A DNA stretch of 64,000 bases, from NCBI RefSeq assembly GCF_001642935.1, contig NZ_CP016761.1:2418001-2482000 (forward strand). The letters are read 5' to 3'. Every line of letters starts with the position of its first letter. Positions within the stretch are counted from its first letter, which is position 1. The notes below the pieces were generated by a model. It saw nothing but the letters and a program-made list of their open reading frames with translations, did not search any database and was not told where the DNA came from. The DNA comes from Fictibacillus arsenicus (GTDB lineage Bacteria > Bacillota > Bacilli > Bacillales > Fictibacillaceae). The position numbers and the translations under genes are program-made. This document shows, in pieces, positions 18,904-28,271 of this stretch.

Positions 18904-20076
18904 CTATCGGACCATCAGCGTGACATTGCCAGCAGCTATTATGATGGTTATAGCAAGAAAAAACATGATAGAAACCGTCATTAGTGCTGCAAAGATAAAC
19001 ATGACACTTTTACCTATAATTCCTAAACACTCTACGATTGGTCCTCCGCCTAGCGGCTGCAGCAAGGCAGATGCCATACTGTAAATGAAAGCTAAGATTA
19101 ATACTTTGATAGCTGGGAATATGGCAATCAGCAATAAGAGTGCCGCACCTATTATTCCAACCGAATTCTTCAGGAGTATGGAGGCACTCATGACTGTATC
19201 CGTTGCATCCGTAAACATTCTACCTACTACCGGAATAAAATTGCCCGTAATAAATTTTGCAGTCTTTATAGTAATTCCATCAGCTACTGCTGCTGTTGCT
19301 CCCTGAACACTCATAACTCCAAGAAAGACGGTAAAGAAGAATGCTAATGAGCCAATGCTTATATTTCTCAGCAGCTTTGCTAACTGAGTAACTTTGTGAT
19401 GTTCTGACATTGTAGAGACGATACTTAATAAAGCAGATAAAAAAAGCAGAGGAAGTACAAAATTTTTAATAAGCAGACCGCTCGTGTTAACTAAAAATAA
19501 GATGACTGGATGGAAAAAGGCGACAGAAGCTATACTTCCTACAGTCGCCATCAAAGCCAGAAGAAGAGGAATGAGTGCAATCATAAAACTGAGCATCGTA
19601 TCTATCGCTTCAACAGCATATGAAATGGCCACATGAAAACTATTAAGTGCCAATATAATCAAAACCATATAGATAATCGAATAAGCAACCTTAGATATTG
19701 CTGATTTATCAAATGCATTTTGTATAGATTGCAAAAGCATGCTGAATACTGTCAGTAATATTAAGGTACCGAGAAGTTTTCCATGAACAGCCATTTCATG
19801 GAACATAAATTTTAATAGACCTATCATGTAGGCTTTTATAGAGAATTCTTTATCACCTTTTACAAATTCAAAAAATGTACCTTTTTGGCTCTCCGGCAAG
19901 AAACCTCCGTATTCATTAGAGACGCTGTCCCAAAAATCTTTAATTTCATCAAGTTCCATGGATGAGATCTGATGCTCTACTATTTCAGAAGTGAAAGATT
20001 CCGCAGAAACAGATGCATGGCTGCCGAAAGTCATCGTAATCACGTATATTAGCAAAAAAAAGCTTGTCCGCATCAT
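18904..20076 (-). CDS. spoIIIAE: Stage III sporulation protein AE
   Basis: Polytopic membrane protein of the spoIIIA complex, with weak similarity to transporter permeases. An N-terminal signal segment, an extracellular stretch with YGGFLPESQKGTFFEFVKGD, then at least six membrane helices. Start chosen at 20076 because AGGAG precedes MMRTSFF; an ATG four codons earlier (20088) has no good ribosome site. About 390 residues, close to the B. subtilis protein. Confidence 0.95.
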   Translation of the reverse strand: MMRTSFFLLIYVITMTFGSHASVSAESFTSEIVEHQISSMELDEIKDFWDSVSNEYGGFLPESQKGTFFEFVKGDKEFSIKAYMIGLLKFMFHEMAVHGKLLGTLILLTVFSMLLQSIQNAFDKSAISKVAYSIIYMVLIILALNSFHVAISYAVEAIDTMLSFMIALIPLLLALMATVGSIASVAFFHPVILFLVNTSGLLIKNFVLPLLFLSALLSIVSTMSEHHKVTQLAKLLRNISIGSLAFFFTVFLGVMSVQGATAAVADGITIKTAKFITGNFIPVVGRMFTDATDTVMSASILLKNSVGIIGAALLLLIAIFPAIKVLILAFIYSMASALLQPLGGGPIVECLGIIGKSVMFIFAALMTVSIMFFLAITIIIAAGNVTLMVR

Positions 20077-20105
20077 ACTTCTCCTCATCCTTACGACCCG
20101 CTTTC

Positions 20106-20495
20106 TTATTTGGGAATAAGCGTCAGCACTGTTTCAATAATTACCGTTAAAATTGGAATTGCCATGACTAAAATTAGTATCTTTCCTCCAAGCTCTATCT
20201 TTGATGCAATTGCCCCTTGCCCGGCATCTCTCGTAATCTGAGCCCCAAATTCTGCAATATAAGCAATTCCAATAATTTTTAATAATGTTTCAACATAAAC
20301 CATATTTACATTGGCATTAACTGCCAGCCTTTGAAGCATCGTTATAACCTGTCCGATCTTATCAATCAGGAATAAAAAAATTCCCGCGCCTACCATAAGG
20401 GTGATCAAAAAAGCAAAATTCGCTTTCTGCTCTTTCAGGACTAAGGCTAAGAAAGCTGCGACCAGTCCAAAACCAACTATTTGGATAATTTCCAA
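20106..20495 (-). CDS. spoIIIAD: Stage III sporulation protein AD
   Basis: 129-residue membrane protein with about four hydrophobic segments; conserved end IPILTVIIETVLTLIPK. It starts at a TTG with GGAGGG seven bases upstream (MEIIQIVGFG). Part of the spoIIIA channel basal platform. Confidence 0.94.
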   Translation of the reverse strand: MEIIQIVGFGLVAAFLALVLKEQKANFAFLITLMVGAGIFLFLIDKIGQVITMLQRLAVNANVNMVYVETLLKIIGIAYIAEFGAQITRDAGQGAIASKIELGGKILILVMAIPILTVIIETVLTLIPK

Positions 20496-20508
20496 TTGGT
20501 CTCCCTCC

Positions 20509-20715
20509 TTAGTTCTGAAACAAAAAGACTCCTTTTACTTTCTGAAAAAGATCATCAAGCAAAGTGATCACCATGAATAAAGCGACTACAAACCCCAATA
20601 AAGTTACCCAATGTGCATAATCTTCTTTTCCAATCATTTTTAAGACGGTATGCAGCATAGCCACAATTATTCCTAAACCAGCGATTTGAAACACTGCGTT
20701 TACATCAAGTCCCAT
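20509..20715 (-). CDS. spoIIIAC: Stage III sporulation protein AC
   Basis: 68-residue protein made of two membrane helices (about 8-28 and 36-58): MGLDVNAVFQIAGLGIIVA and WVTLLGFVVALFMVITLL. Length and position between AB and AD are exactly as in B. subtilis. Confidence 0.95.
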   Translation of the reverse strand: MGLDVNAVFQIAGLGIIVAMLHTVLKMIGKEDYAHWVTLLGFVVALFMVITLLDDLFQKVKGVFLFQN

Positions 20716-20730
20716 GTAAAGTTCCCCCTG

Positions 20731-21246
20731 TTACATTAAAAGGATTACGATTAAAAGTCCCATCAGTACTCCGAGACTTTTGCACATTTTTTCATAACGC
20801 TCCTGTATATCTCTTGCTTCTTTTTCTTCACGATTCAAATGAGCAAGGGTCAGTTGAATTTGCTTTTGCTGATGTTCTTTATCGTGTCTGCCAAGGGTAG
20901 ATCCAAACTGGCGAAGCACTTCGATCTCCCCGCTTTTAAACGATGTTTCCTTTGCCAAAACATCCAGCTGGCATTCCCAAGCTTCTTGAACAGTATAGTG
21001 TCCATCATTTAACAATTCAGAAATTGTTAGAAAAAAGGAAGATAACGGCACTTTTAAAGGTTTTCCTATATGTTGAAACGCTTCACCGAGCGGAGTTGAA
21101 CCATACATGATCTCAGCTTCTAATGCTTGCAGTGTAACCTTTAGTTCTCGAAGCCGCTTCGGTCTCTCTCTGATACGCTTTGCCCATTCGAAACCAAATA
21201 TCGTTGTAGCTGACAAAATAGCAAGGGCACCGATCCAGCTCATCAT
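20731..21246 (-). CDS. spoIIIAB: Stage III sporulation protein AB
   Basis: 171 residues: N-terminal membrane helix, a central helical domain similar to secretion system F proteins (ELKVTLQALEAEIMYGSTPL is the family hallmark), and a C-terminal membrane helix (LGVLMGLLIVILLM). The start overlaps the spoIIIAA stop by four bases; a second ATG follows directly. Confidence 0.95.
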   Translation of the reverse strand: MMSWIGALAILSATTIFGFEWAKRIRERPKRLRELKVTLQALEAEIMYGSTPLGEAFQHIGKPLKVPLSSFFLTISELLNDGHYTVQEAWECQLDVLAKETSFKSGEIEVLRQFGSTLGRHDKEHQQKQIQLTLAHLNREEKEARDIQERYEKMCKSLGVLMGLLIVILLM

Positions 21247-22172
21247 GCCGCACCGCCTGACGACCGGTAGATCTCATTAAATGAACCATCATAAATACGC
21301 TGAATCGTACCTGGTCCATTTTCGCGGCTTAAAATAACATATCTTTGAAACAATGAAAGACCAGATAAAGGTTTCATCACCGGTCTTTTAAGAGCATCTT
21401 CCAAACTGCTGCCATGCGCCGTGAAAATCATCTGCACACCTGCATGCATAGCCTCCTGAATTGCTTCACCATCTTCTTTTCTTCCTATTTCATCCACAAT
21501 TAAGACTTGAGGACTCATTGATCGAATGAGCATCATCATTCCTTCAGCTTTTGGACAGGCATCAAGCACATCGACTCGTTTACCAAGTGAATGCTGAGGG
21601 ATTCCTTTAATAGATCCTGCAATCTCAGAACGCTCGTCCACGATCCCGACTTTAAAAGATGGAATGTTTTTTTGTTTTATTCCGCAGCTGACCAGTCTTG
21701 CAATATCTCTTAAAAGAGTCGTTTTCCCTGTCTGCGGAGGTCCGATAAGCAAGGTATTGTGCCAATTTTTTTGAAAAAGATAGGGAACAAGCGGCTCGGC
21801 AATACCTATTTTTTCTCTGGCAATCCTGATATTAAAAGAGCTTATTTCTTTAATGGCTTTTACAAATCCCTGCTCTGTTATTACTTTTCCAGCAAGACCT
21901 ACACGATGACCGCCAGAAATCGTAATATATCCGCGTTTTAGTTCTTCTTCTAATGCATATAACGAGTGCTGGCTCAGCCGATTAAGAAGAACTTGTGCTT
22001 CTTCTGCAGATACTGGCTTATGAGATGGATAGATCGGATTACTTGAACATACAATTTCTAATGGCTGTTCGATTCTAATTCTTATTTCTTCTACAGATTG
22101 AATAATGGCTGCAGGAAGATTGCGTAACATCTGCTGAATTTCTTCTGGAAACAATCTAAATATTTTTTCCAT
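21243..22172 (-). CDS. spoIIIAA: Stage III sporulation protein AA, channel ATPase
   Basis: Predicted secretion-type ATPase that powers or gates the SpoIIIA-SpoIIQ channel. 309 residues with Walker A GPPQTGKTTLL near residue 145, a further motif GIVDERSEIAGS, Walker B VLIVDEIGRKED, and an HGSSLEDALKRP segment near the C-terminus. AAAGGAG precedes the ATG. First gene of the eight-gene operon. Confidence 0.96.
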   Translation of the reverse strand: MEKIFRLFPEEIQQMLRNLPAAIIQSVEEIRIRIEQPLEIVCSSNPIYPSHKPVSAEEAQVLLNRLSQHSLYALEEELKRGYITISGGHRVGLAGKVITEQGFVKAIKEISSFNIRIAREKIGIAEPLVPYLFQKNWHNTLLIGPPQTGKTTLLRDIARLVSCGIKQKNIPSFKVGIVDERSEIAGSIKGIPQHSLGKRVDVLDACPKAEGMMMLIRSMSPQVLIVDEIGRKEDGEAIQEAMHAGVQMIFTAHGSSLEDALKRPVMKPLSGLSLFQRYVILSRENGPGTIQRIYDGSFNEIYRSSGGAA

Positions 22173-22204
22173 AGCCGGGTCTCCTTTTAAAGGCTCGTAC
22201 TATA

Positions 22205-22234
22205 AACGTATGGCTTATCCTTACGCTTTATGCC
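22205..22234 (-). promoter_or_regulatory. Likely sigma-E promoter of the spoIIIA operon
   Basis: Minus strand GGCATAAA (22234-22227), 14-base spacer, CATACGTT (22212-22205), 30-odd bases before the spoIIIAA start. Sigma-E promoters have roughly ATA at -35 and CATACA-T at -10 with 13-15 bases between, and the operon is known to be sigma-E controlled in B. subtilis. Fit is fair, not perfect. Confidence 0.5.
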
Positions 22235-22285
22235 AATAAAGAGAGGCTTAGTTAAGTATGAGGGGAAGATGTGCAGAAGTTTTTT

Positions 22286-22379
22286 AATTAGGTCTGATTT
22301 AAAATAATTAAGTCTAAGTGAGATAGAATTAGGTCTAACTGCAGGAACATTGAGTCTAAATTTATAAAATTACGTCTTT
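22286..22379. repeat. Five direct copies of AATTARGTCTAA phased at 20-21 bp
   Basis: Copies begin at 22286, 22306, 22327, 22348 and 22368: AATTAGGTCTGA, AATTAAGTCTAA, AATTAGGTCTAA, CATTGAGTCTAA, AATTACGTCTTT. The spacings are 20, 21, 21 and 20, about two helical turns, while the bases between copies differ. It lies in the efp-spoIIIAA gap, about 50 bases upstream of the presumed spoIIIA promoter. This gap holds yqhV in B. subtilis, if I recall the order correctly; no such gene is seen here. Confidence 0.75.
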
Positions 22380-22448
22380 CGTCAAACCTCGACTTCTTCT
22401 TCAAAGAAAGTCCCTTTTTGTAAGCATTATTGCTATGTAAAGAGCCAT

Positions 22449-22480
22449 AAAAAAAGCCTTATTCCGAAACGGAATAAGAC
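22449..22480 (-). terminator. Terminator of efp
   Basis: Minus strand CTTATTCCG/CGGAATAAG stem with a three-base loop and a run of seven Ts. Confidence 0.9.
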
Positions 22481-22502
22481 TTTCAAATCTTTATTCAATA
22501 TT

Positions 22503-23060
22503 TTATGCGCGTGAAACATATGCTCCATTTCTAGTATCAATCACAAGCTTGTCGCCTTGGTTAACAAAGAAAGGCACTTGGACAATCAAACCAGTTTCAA
22601 GGGTAGCCGGCTTTGTACCGCCTGAAGCAGTATCACCTTTAATTCCGGGCTCTGTTTCAGCAACAACTAATTCAACTGTGTTCGGAAGCTCAACTCCGAT
22701 TGTTTCACCTTGGTATGTCATGATTTGAACTGTCATGTTCTCTAACAAGTATTTTAGTTCGTACTCAATTTGAGATGCAGGAAGTTCAATCTGTTCGTAA
22801 GATTCATTGTCCATGAATGTGTGTGTATCACCTGAAGCATAAAGATATTGCATTTTACGATTTTCAATGTGTGCTTTAGATACTTTCTCTCCGCCACGGA
22901 ACGTTTTTTCTTGAATTCCGCCAGTTCGCAAGTTGCGTAGTTTTGAACGTACGAAAGCTGCACCTTTTCCTGGTTTTACGTGCTGGAATTCTAGAACTTG
23001 CCAGATTCCTCCGTCAACTTCAATTGTTAAGCCTGTTTTAAAATCGTTTACTGAAATCAT
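22503..23060 (-). CDS. efp: Translation elongation factor P
   Basis: Relieves ribosome stalling at polyproline. 185 residues in three beta-barrel domains: N-terminal KOW-like domain with the modifiable loop [20 protein letters not shown] (Lys32 region), then two OB-folds ending [25 protein letters not shown] precedes the ATG. It follows papA by 19 bases. Confidence 0.97.
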   Translation of the reverse strand: MISVNDFKTGLTIEVDGGIWQVLEFQHVKPGKGAAFVRSKLRNLRTGGIQEKTFRGGEKVSKAHIENRKMQYLYASGDTHTFMDNESYEQIELPASQIEYELKYLLENMTVQIMTYQGETIGVELPNTVELVVAETEPGIKGDTASGGTKPATLETGLIVQVPFFVNQGDKLVIDTRNGAYVSRA

Positions 23061-23079
23061 GTTTTTTCCTCCTGATTGG

Positions 23080-24153
23080 TTAACTTATCGTTATAAGAGA
23101 CTTTGTAGAGTGGGTAAGTGATTCATTACCATCTTTAGTTATAAGGGCATCGTCTTCAATTCTTACTCCGCCAAGACCTGAAATATAGATTCCAGGCTCG
23201 ACTGTAACAAGCATGCCTGGTTCTAGGACTGTATCAGATTTAACTGACAAAGCAGGTCCTTCGTGAACATCTAACCCGATTCCATGACCTGTCGAATGTC
23301 CAAAATAATCTCCATAACCTTTAGAAGCTATATAATCTCTTGTTAACGCATCTGCTTCTTTACCTGTCATTCCTGGTTTAATACCTTTCATGCCAAGCAT
23401 TTGTGCATCATAAACAACTTGATAAATTTCCTTTAGTTCATCTGATACATTGCCAATGGCCACGGTACGTGTAATATCTGAACAATAACCTTTGTAGTAT
23501 GCACCAAAATCCAATGTTACTAATTCACCAGTCTCAATCGTTTTATCTGATGCTACACCATGCGGCAGAGCTGAACGATAACCCGAAGCCACTATGATAT
23601 CAAATGATGAAGAGATTGCTCCGTTTTTCCTCATAAAAAATTCAAGTTCATTTGAAACTTCCCGTTCAGTCAAACCAGGACGTATAAACTCGATAATATG
23701 TGAAAAAGCGGCATCAGCAATAGACGCGGCATCCTTTACTATCTTAATCTCTGATTCATCCTTTATCAAGCGCAACTTTTCCACTAATCCTGTAACAGGA
23801 ACGAGCTTTGTTTCCGCTTTATTTAACTGGTTGTCATATGTACGATATGTAGAGAAAGTAACATCATCTTGTTCAAATCCTAGTTTTTTAATAGATAGCT
23901 CGTTTGCTAATTTAGCAACTTCTTCTGGAATAGGAGCCGTGTGCATAACTACACGGTACCCTTTTGCTTGTTCCGCGGCTTGTGTCTTATACCTAAAGTC
24001 CGTTACCAAAATAGCGTCATTTTTTGTAATAAGAAGCACCCCTGAACTGCCTTTAAAACCGCTTAAATAGAACCGGTTTGAAGAAGAAGTCACTAGTAAT
24101 GCATCAATATCGAAGCTCTCAAATAATTGTCTTGCTCTTTCTACACGATCCAT
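23080..24153 (-). CDS. papA: Xaa-Pro aminopeptidase (M24 family)
   Basis: Cleaves the first residue before proline; in B. subtilis the yqhT (papA) product is linked to EF-P related peptide recycling. N-terminal creatinase-like domain, then the M24 pita-bread domain with metal ligands Asp in [20 protein letters not shown], His in [12 protein letters not shown], Glu in VTVEPGIY and GVRIEDD. Two in-frame ATGs (24159 and 24153); the second has better spacing from GGGGG. Overlaps or abuts the aroQ stop. Confidence 0.94.
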   Translation of the reverse strand: MDRVERARQLFESFDIDALLVTSSSNRFYLSGFKGSSGVLLITKNDAILVTDFRYKTQAAEQAKGYRVVMHTAPIPEEVAKLANELSIKKLGFEQDDVTFSTYRTYDNQLNKAETKLVPVTGLVEKLRLIKDESEIKIVKDAASIADAAFSHIIEFIRPGLTEREVSNELEFFMRKNGAISSSFDIIVASGYRSALPHGVASDKTIETGELVTLDFGAYYKGYCSDITRTVAIGNVSDELKEIYQVVYDAQMLGMKGIKPGMTGKEADALTRDYIASKGYGDYFGHSTGHGIGLDVHEGPALSVKSDTVLEPGMLVTVEPGIYISGLGGVRIEDDALITKDGNESLTHSTKSLITIS

Positions 24154-24155
24154 AT

Positions 24156-24608
24156 TCATTCCCCCAATTTAACATTGTTGCTGAAAGCCTGCAGTGCAAG
24201 TTTATAGCTTTCAAATCCAAAACCTGATATTTGTCCGATTGTAACAGGAGCTATTACAGATTCCCGGCGAAATTCCTCTCTAGCATGTACGTTTGATAAA
24301 TGAACTTCAATTACAGGGACATCCACACTGGCAATAGCGTCTCTAATCGCATAACTATAATGAGTATAAGCCCCTGCGTTTAAAACGATTCCCTCATGAT
24401 TACCGGAAGATTCATGTATGTAGTCGATAATTTCTCCCTCTGAATTGCTCTGATAAAATGAGACATGAAAGGAAAGCTCAGAAGCTGTTTTTTCCAGTTC
24501 TAACTGAAGATCGTCTAATGTTTTCGCACCGTAAATTCCTGGTTCCCGTTTTCCTAAACGATTTAAGTTAGGACCGTTAATAATAAGAATAGACTTTTTG
24601 CAGTCCAT
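24156..24608 (-). CDS. aroQ: 3-dehydroquinate dehydratase, type II
   Basis: Third step of the shikimate pathway. 150 residues with INGPNLNRLGKREPGIYG (catalytic Tyr and the Arg nearby), LNAGAYTHYSYAIRDAI, and VIEVHLSNVHAREEFRRES containing the catalytic His. The start at 24608 has GAGGTGG; nineteen upstream codons are open but not family-like. Shares the pathway with aroK at 42.3 kb. Confidence 0.96.
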   Translation of the reverse strand: MDCKKSILIINGPNLNRLGKREPGIYGAKTLDDLQLELEKTASELSFHVSFYQSNSEGEIIDYIHESSGNHEGIVLNAGAYTHYSYAIRDAIASVDVPVIEVHLSNVHAREEFRRESVIAPVTIGQISGFGFESYKLALQAFSNNVKLGE

Positions 24609-24686
24609 AAACGCCACCTCGCCTTTACACAAAAAAAATAGAATGTTCTTACAACATTCTATCATAGCGTTTAATCTTTTGGATAG

Positions 24687-25202
24687 TTACGAACTTTGTG
24701 CAGACTGCTTCTTATCCTGAGCCTCACCGAATCGTTCTCTATATTCAAATGAAATAGAATACCCTATAAAAACACCATATAATATATATATACAGAGTGT
24801 TGTTGTAATTGTATTTTTTCCAATTGTGTTTATCGGCTCCAAACCTGGAAAGATGGGATGAAGCAAATAAAACACAATGCCCCATAATGCAGCTCCAAAG
24901 ACAATTCCGCCCCACATGGATTTAATTTTTGCAAAAGCGTAACGATACCCGATCGCCACTAAGATAGAGAGCAACGCAATAATCAGAATACTGATAAGCT
25001 GTCCGATCCATTGAGATTTCCATTTCCCTAATGCCCATGGTGCCAATACGAGTGCTGGACCTACCTTAGAAAAATTCAAGTAGTATGCAATGAAACCAAA
25101 TGAAGCCCAAATCAGTCCTCCAAAAAAACCTACTCCCACAACTCTGCTCATAAACGAAGATTGTGATTCTTGTTTGTTTTGCTCTAATTGTTTATCGTCC
25201 AT
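24687..25202 (-). CDS. yqhR: YqhR family membrane protein (FigP-like)
   Basis: 171-residue protein with four to five membrane helices and a polar N-terminus. It has the position and size of B. subtilis YqhR, which I recall being renamed FigP, partner of SpoVAF in an ion-channel complex that amplifies germination. Start at 25202 with GGAGGTG. A SpoVAF-family gene lies at 55.6 kb of this same window. The link is from literature memory, not from the sequence. Confidence 0.8.
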   Translation of the reverse strand: MDDKQLEQNKQESQSSFMSRVVGVGFFGGLIWASFGFIAYYLNFSKVGPALVLAPWALGKWKSQWIGQLISILIIALLSILVAIGYRYAFAKIKSMWGGIVFGAALWGIVFYLLHPIFPGLEPINTIGKNTITTTLCIYILYGVFIGYSISFEYRERFGEAQDKKQSAQSS

Positions 25203-25395
25203 AAACGAACACCTCCAACACACTATAGTATGTCCATAAAATACCACGTCAAACTATATAGGGCTTATTCAATCATAATCCGTGTAAAAGATGTATAAAA
25301 TGGGAAAAATACAAATAAATCATACCTTCTGGAGGAATATCCAGCTTTACTGTAGAATAGAAAGTACCTACAAAATTTTAGGCTGGGGGTCCAAC

Positions 25396-26343
25396 ATGAC
25401 AAAAGAGAAAAAACCCGTTTACGGCGGTCAAGCTGTACTAGAAGGGGTTATGTTTGCCGGAAGACACACATATGTCACGGCAATTAGAAGAAACGATGAT
25501 TCAATCGAGTATTTTGAACTTAAAAAGAAACCAGCTCCTGTGTTAGCAAAGCTTAAAAAGATCCCTTTTGTAAGGGGCTTTATCGCTATTATAGAAGCAA
25601 GTATGAACGGTACGCAGCACTTGAATTTTTCCGCTGAACGATTTGGTGTCAATCCTGGTGAAGAACAGGCAGAAGCAGAAGAGGAAAAACCTTCGAAATT
25701 TACTTTTTTCTTTAGCTTGGCGATAATCGGTGTCCTATCATTTCTGTTCGGAAAATTCGTGTTTACACTGGTTCCAGTATTCTTAGCAGAAGCTTTTCGT
25801 TTTATTGTTCCAGGTCATCTTGGGCAAAATCTTTTAGAAGGTTTGTTTAAGTTTATCTTCTTACTAAGCTATATTTATTTTGTTTCATTAACCCCCGCAA
25901 TTAAGAGGGTTTTTATGTATCACGGTGCCGAGCACAAAGTGATTAATACTTATGAAGCTGGGGATGAACTTACTGTCGAAAATGTTAAACGGCACTCACG
26001 GCTTCATTACCGCTGTGGCAGCAGTTTTATCCTGTTTACAGTACTTGTTGGAATGGTGATCTATTATTTTGTACCATCTGACGTACTTTGGCAAAGAATT
26101 TTATCCAGACTTGCGCTTATTCCTGTCGTTTTAGGGGTATCTTTTGAAGTATTACAGCTGACAAACAAATTAAGAGACGTTCCAGTACTCCGATATTTAG
26201 GATATCCGGGACTTTGGCTGCAATTACTGACAACAAAAGAACCTGACGAAAAACAAATAGAAGTTTCTATACTATCTTTTAATGAAATGCTTAAACGTGA
26301 CGCATCCTATGAAAGTGAGAAACAGCAAAATCAAATTGTTTAA
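25396..26343 (+). CDS. yqhQ: DUF1385 family membrane protein YqhQ
   Basis: 315 residues. N-terminal motif GGQAVLEGVMFAG, membrane helices at about residues 105-130, 155-175, 205-230 and 235-260, and the family block MYHGAEHKVINTYEAGDELT followed by RHSRLHYRCGSSF. Function is not established. Start at 25396 chosen for GGGGG and the family start; 35 upstream codons are open but unlike the family. Divergent from yqhR, followed by yqhP. Confidence 0.9.
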   Translation: MTKEKKPVYGGQAVLEGVMFAGRHTYVTAIRRNDDSIEYFELKKKPAPVLAKLKKIPFVRGFIAIIEASMNGTQHLNFSAERFGVNPGEEQAEAEEEKPSKFTFFFSLAIIGVLSFLFGKFVFTLVPVFLAEAFRFIVPGHLGQNLLEGLFKFIFLLSYIYFVSLTPAIKRVFMYHGAEHKVINTYEAGDELTVENVKRHSRLHYRCGSSFILFTVLVGMVIYYFVPSDVLWQRILSRLALIPVVLGVSFEVLQLTNKLRDVPVLRYLGYPGLWLQLLTTKEPDEKQIEVSILSFNEMLKRDASYESEKQQNQIV

Positions 26344-26362
26344 TTTTAAGGAGGTGAACCTG

Positions 26363-26731
26363 TTGCAACAGAATAGCAGAAGATTGCATCCTATCATTTG
26401 GTTTGTCATTTCACTGGCTGTTGTCGGAATCCTATATCAACTGATCACTTCACCTCGCCAACTATTTACAACCCTTCTGATCGGAGCAGCAGTGGTCGCC
26501 GTTTTTTACTTTATATTTCGCAGAACTTCATCAGGAGTAAACGGCAAATATAGAAAAGCAGTAAAACAATCAAAAAAACGGTATGGTTCCAATCAGAAGC
26601 CTTCAAAAACTTCGCCGTTATTTACAAACAAGAAAGTTAAAAATACAGCTCAGAAAAAACGCGCAAGAGAACATCACTTAACTGTTATTGAAGGGAAAAA
26701 GAACAAGAAAAAAAATCGAGCCTCCTTTTAA
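26363..26731 (+). CDS. yqhP: YqhP family small membrane protein
   Basis: 122 residues: two adjacent membrane helices (about 10-28 and 36-54), then a very basic, Lys-rich tail ending KKNKKKNRASF. The start is a TTG at 26363 behind a strong AAGGAGGTG; the longer open frame back to 26282 overlaps yqhQ in another frame. Function unknown. Linked to yqhQ as in B. subtilis. Confidence 0.8.
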   Translation: MQQNSRRLHPIIWFVISLAVVGILYQLITSPRQLFTTLLIGAAVVAVFYFIFRRTSSGVNGKYRKAVKQSKKRYGSNQKPSKTSPLFTNKKVKNTAQKKRAREHHLTVIEGKKNKKKNRASF

Positions 26732-26749
26732 GGATCAGGCTCGATTTTT
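26708..26749. terminator. Bidirectional terminator between yqhP and yqhO
   Basis: AAAATCGAGCCT pairs with AGGCTCGATTTT with A and T runs on both sides. The plus-strand arm overlaps the last codons of yqhP. Confidence 0.88.
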
Positions 26750-27658
26750 GTATGCAGGATGCGGATATGATTTTCCTGCGATCCAGCTCTGCAGAAAGTG
26801 TTCTGCCCTGTCATACCCAAACTGATAGAGTTCATTTTTCGCTTCAGCAGACAACTGAAAGTCGATAACTGATACATGTTTAACAGGCATAAATATAATA
26901 TCTCTCGCATCGTGTGAATCAATGTAGCGATTATCATGTGCTTGCATCATGGTTTCAAACAAAGCTTTAAAAAGCTGTACTGCATTCTTAACCTGATGTG
27001 TCGGAATATGATCATTGATATAGGAACTGAGCTGAAAACCTAGCACAGGGCGTATTGGCACCCGGTCTTTTCTTTGAAAAAGCCACATCGGAAAATTACT
27101 CAAGACACCGCCATCGACAATATAGCTTTTTTGTCCAACCCGATTGAACAGCTTAATAGGATAAAAGAAGTAAGGAAGGCTGCAGCTCATCCGAACAGCC
27201 CTGGCTATTGGAAACCGTTCTGGAAGCAAACCGTATTCTTCAAGATCATCCGGAAGAACAATAAGTCTCCCACGGGTTATATCTGATGCGATAATCTTTA
27301 AACTTCCATAAGGAATATCAGCAAACGTTACGATTCCCCGGTTAGCCAAAAGGGTTGCCACCCAATTTTCTAAATAATCTCCTTTAAACAGACCTAGTTT
27401 CCAATAAAGCTTTAACCAGTTCATAAACGGAATGGGAACCTTACTTGTGTCCAAGAACTTTTTAAAATCAAGTGTATCAATAATCCTTTTCATTTCATCA
27501 GCTTTATACCCGGCTTTTACTAAAGCTGCCATTAACGCACCGGCACTTGTCCCCGCTACCCTTTCAAAAGAAAGTCCTCTGTGTTCTGCAGCCTCAACCG
27601 CACCGATCAACGAGAGAGCTTTAATTCCTCCACCTGAAAATACGCCGTCTATTCGCAT
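26735..27658 (-). CDS. yqhO: Patatin-like phospholipase YqhO
   Basis: Predicted lipid acyl hydrolase with a Ser-Asp dyad. 307 residues: oxyanion loop FSGGGIKAL, nucleophile elbow GTSAG, and the Asp in IVDGGVLSNFP. No signal peptide, so cytoplasmic or membrane-associated. The substrate is unknown. Stands alone between convergent yqhP and upstream mntR. Confidence 0.92.
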   Translation of the reverse strand: MRIDGVFSGGGIKALSLIGAVEAAEHRGLSFERVAGTSAGALMAALVKAGYKADEMKRIIDTLDFKKFLDTSKVPIPFMNWLKLYWKLGLFKGDYLENWVATLLANRGIVTFADIPYGSLKIIASDITRGRLIVLPDDLEEYGLLPERFPIARAVRMSCSLPYFFYPIKLFNRVGQKSYIVDGGVLSNFPMWLFQRKDRVPIRPVLGFQLSSYINDHIPTHQVKNAVQLFKALFETMMQAHDNRYIDSHDARDIIFMPVKHVSVIDFQLSAEAKNELYQFGYDRAEHFLQSWIAGKSYPHPAYKNRA

Positions 27659-27723
27659 TGACCATCTCCTCCACTACTATCCTAATCGCATGAAGATGTC
27701 CTTTATAACCAATTTTTTCAAAA

Positions 27724-27752
27724 TAAAAAACAACCATAAAAAATTATGATTG
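27724..27752 (-). terminator. Terminator of mntR
   Basis: Minus strand CAATCATA/TATGGTTG stem (one G-T pair) with a five- to six-base loop, then TTTTTTATTTTG. The 5' arm overlaps the mntR stop. Confidence 0.75.
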
Positions 27753-28178
27753 TCCTTGTTCTTCGTTTTTAGCTTGCACTTCTCTTAATTCATTCAGGCG
27801 ATCTTTGTCTTCTTCAAAGAATTGCACGAGATCTCCTATCCGATCAATAGCGTTCCAGCTTAAGTGGTGCTCGATTCCTTCAACATCTTGAAAGATGTTT
27901 TCCTCATCTACCCCGATTACCTTCAAAAATTCTTCTAATAATTCATGTCTGTATACTAAACGCTTACCTAGTTTTTTTCCATTCGGCGTTAAAACAAAGC
28001 CTCTGTATTTTTCATAAACGACATACTTGCCTTTGTCGAGTTTCTGAATCATTTTGGTTACAGAAGAGGGATGTACCTCAAGGTTTTCTGCAAGATCTGA
28101 TACTCTTGCATATCCTTTCTCTTCTATTAGGGCATAGATGCGTTCAATATAATCTTCCATACTTGGGGTTGGCGGCAA
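27744..28178 (-). CDS. mntR: Manganese-responsive repressor MntR
   Basis: DtxR-family regulator that shuts off Mn uptake when Mn is high. 144 residues: winged helix ([24 protein letters not shown]), then the dimer domain. The metal ligands of the family are all there: Asp and Glu in MEDYIE, His in VYRHELLEE, Glu and His in EGIEHHL. The start is TTG (28178) with GGGAGGG upstream. A promoter and a ten-base palindrome lie just upstream. Confidence 0.96.
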   Translation of the reverse strand: MPPTPSMEDYIERIYALIEEKGYARVSDLAENLEVHPSSVTKMIQKLDKGKYVVYEKYRGFVLTPNGKKLGKRLVYRHELLEEFLKVIGVDEENIFQDVEGIEHHLSWNAIDRIGDLVQFFEEDKDRLNELREVQAKNEEQGQS

Positions 28179-28200
28179 AATGTTCCCTCCCTATAATAAA

Positions 28201-28249
28201 ACCAATTGGTCTCTATAAAAAGGATACTATAGAAATGTTTGAGTGACAA
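28201..28249 (-). promoter_or_regulatory. mntR promoter with a palindrome
   Basis: Minus strand TTGTCA (28249-28244), 17-base spacer, TATCCT (28226-28221), then the perfect palindrome ACCAATTGGT at 28210-28201, between the expected start point and the ribosome site. No regulator is known to me for this site. Confidence 0.45.
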
Positions 28250-28271
28250 GGGAATACCCTTTACCTGAATA

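Noticed and set aside
23594-24070. 158-codon open frame opposite papA
   Set aside because: Shadow frame over a well-conserved M24 peptidase; no ribosome site.
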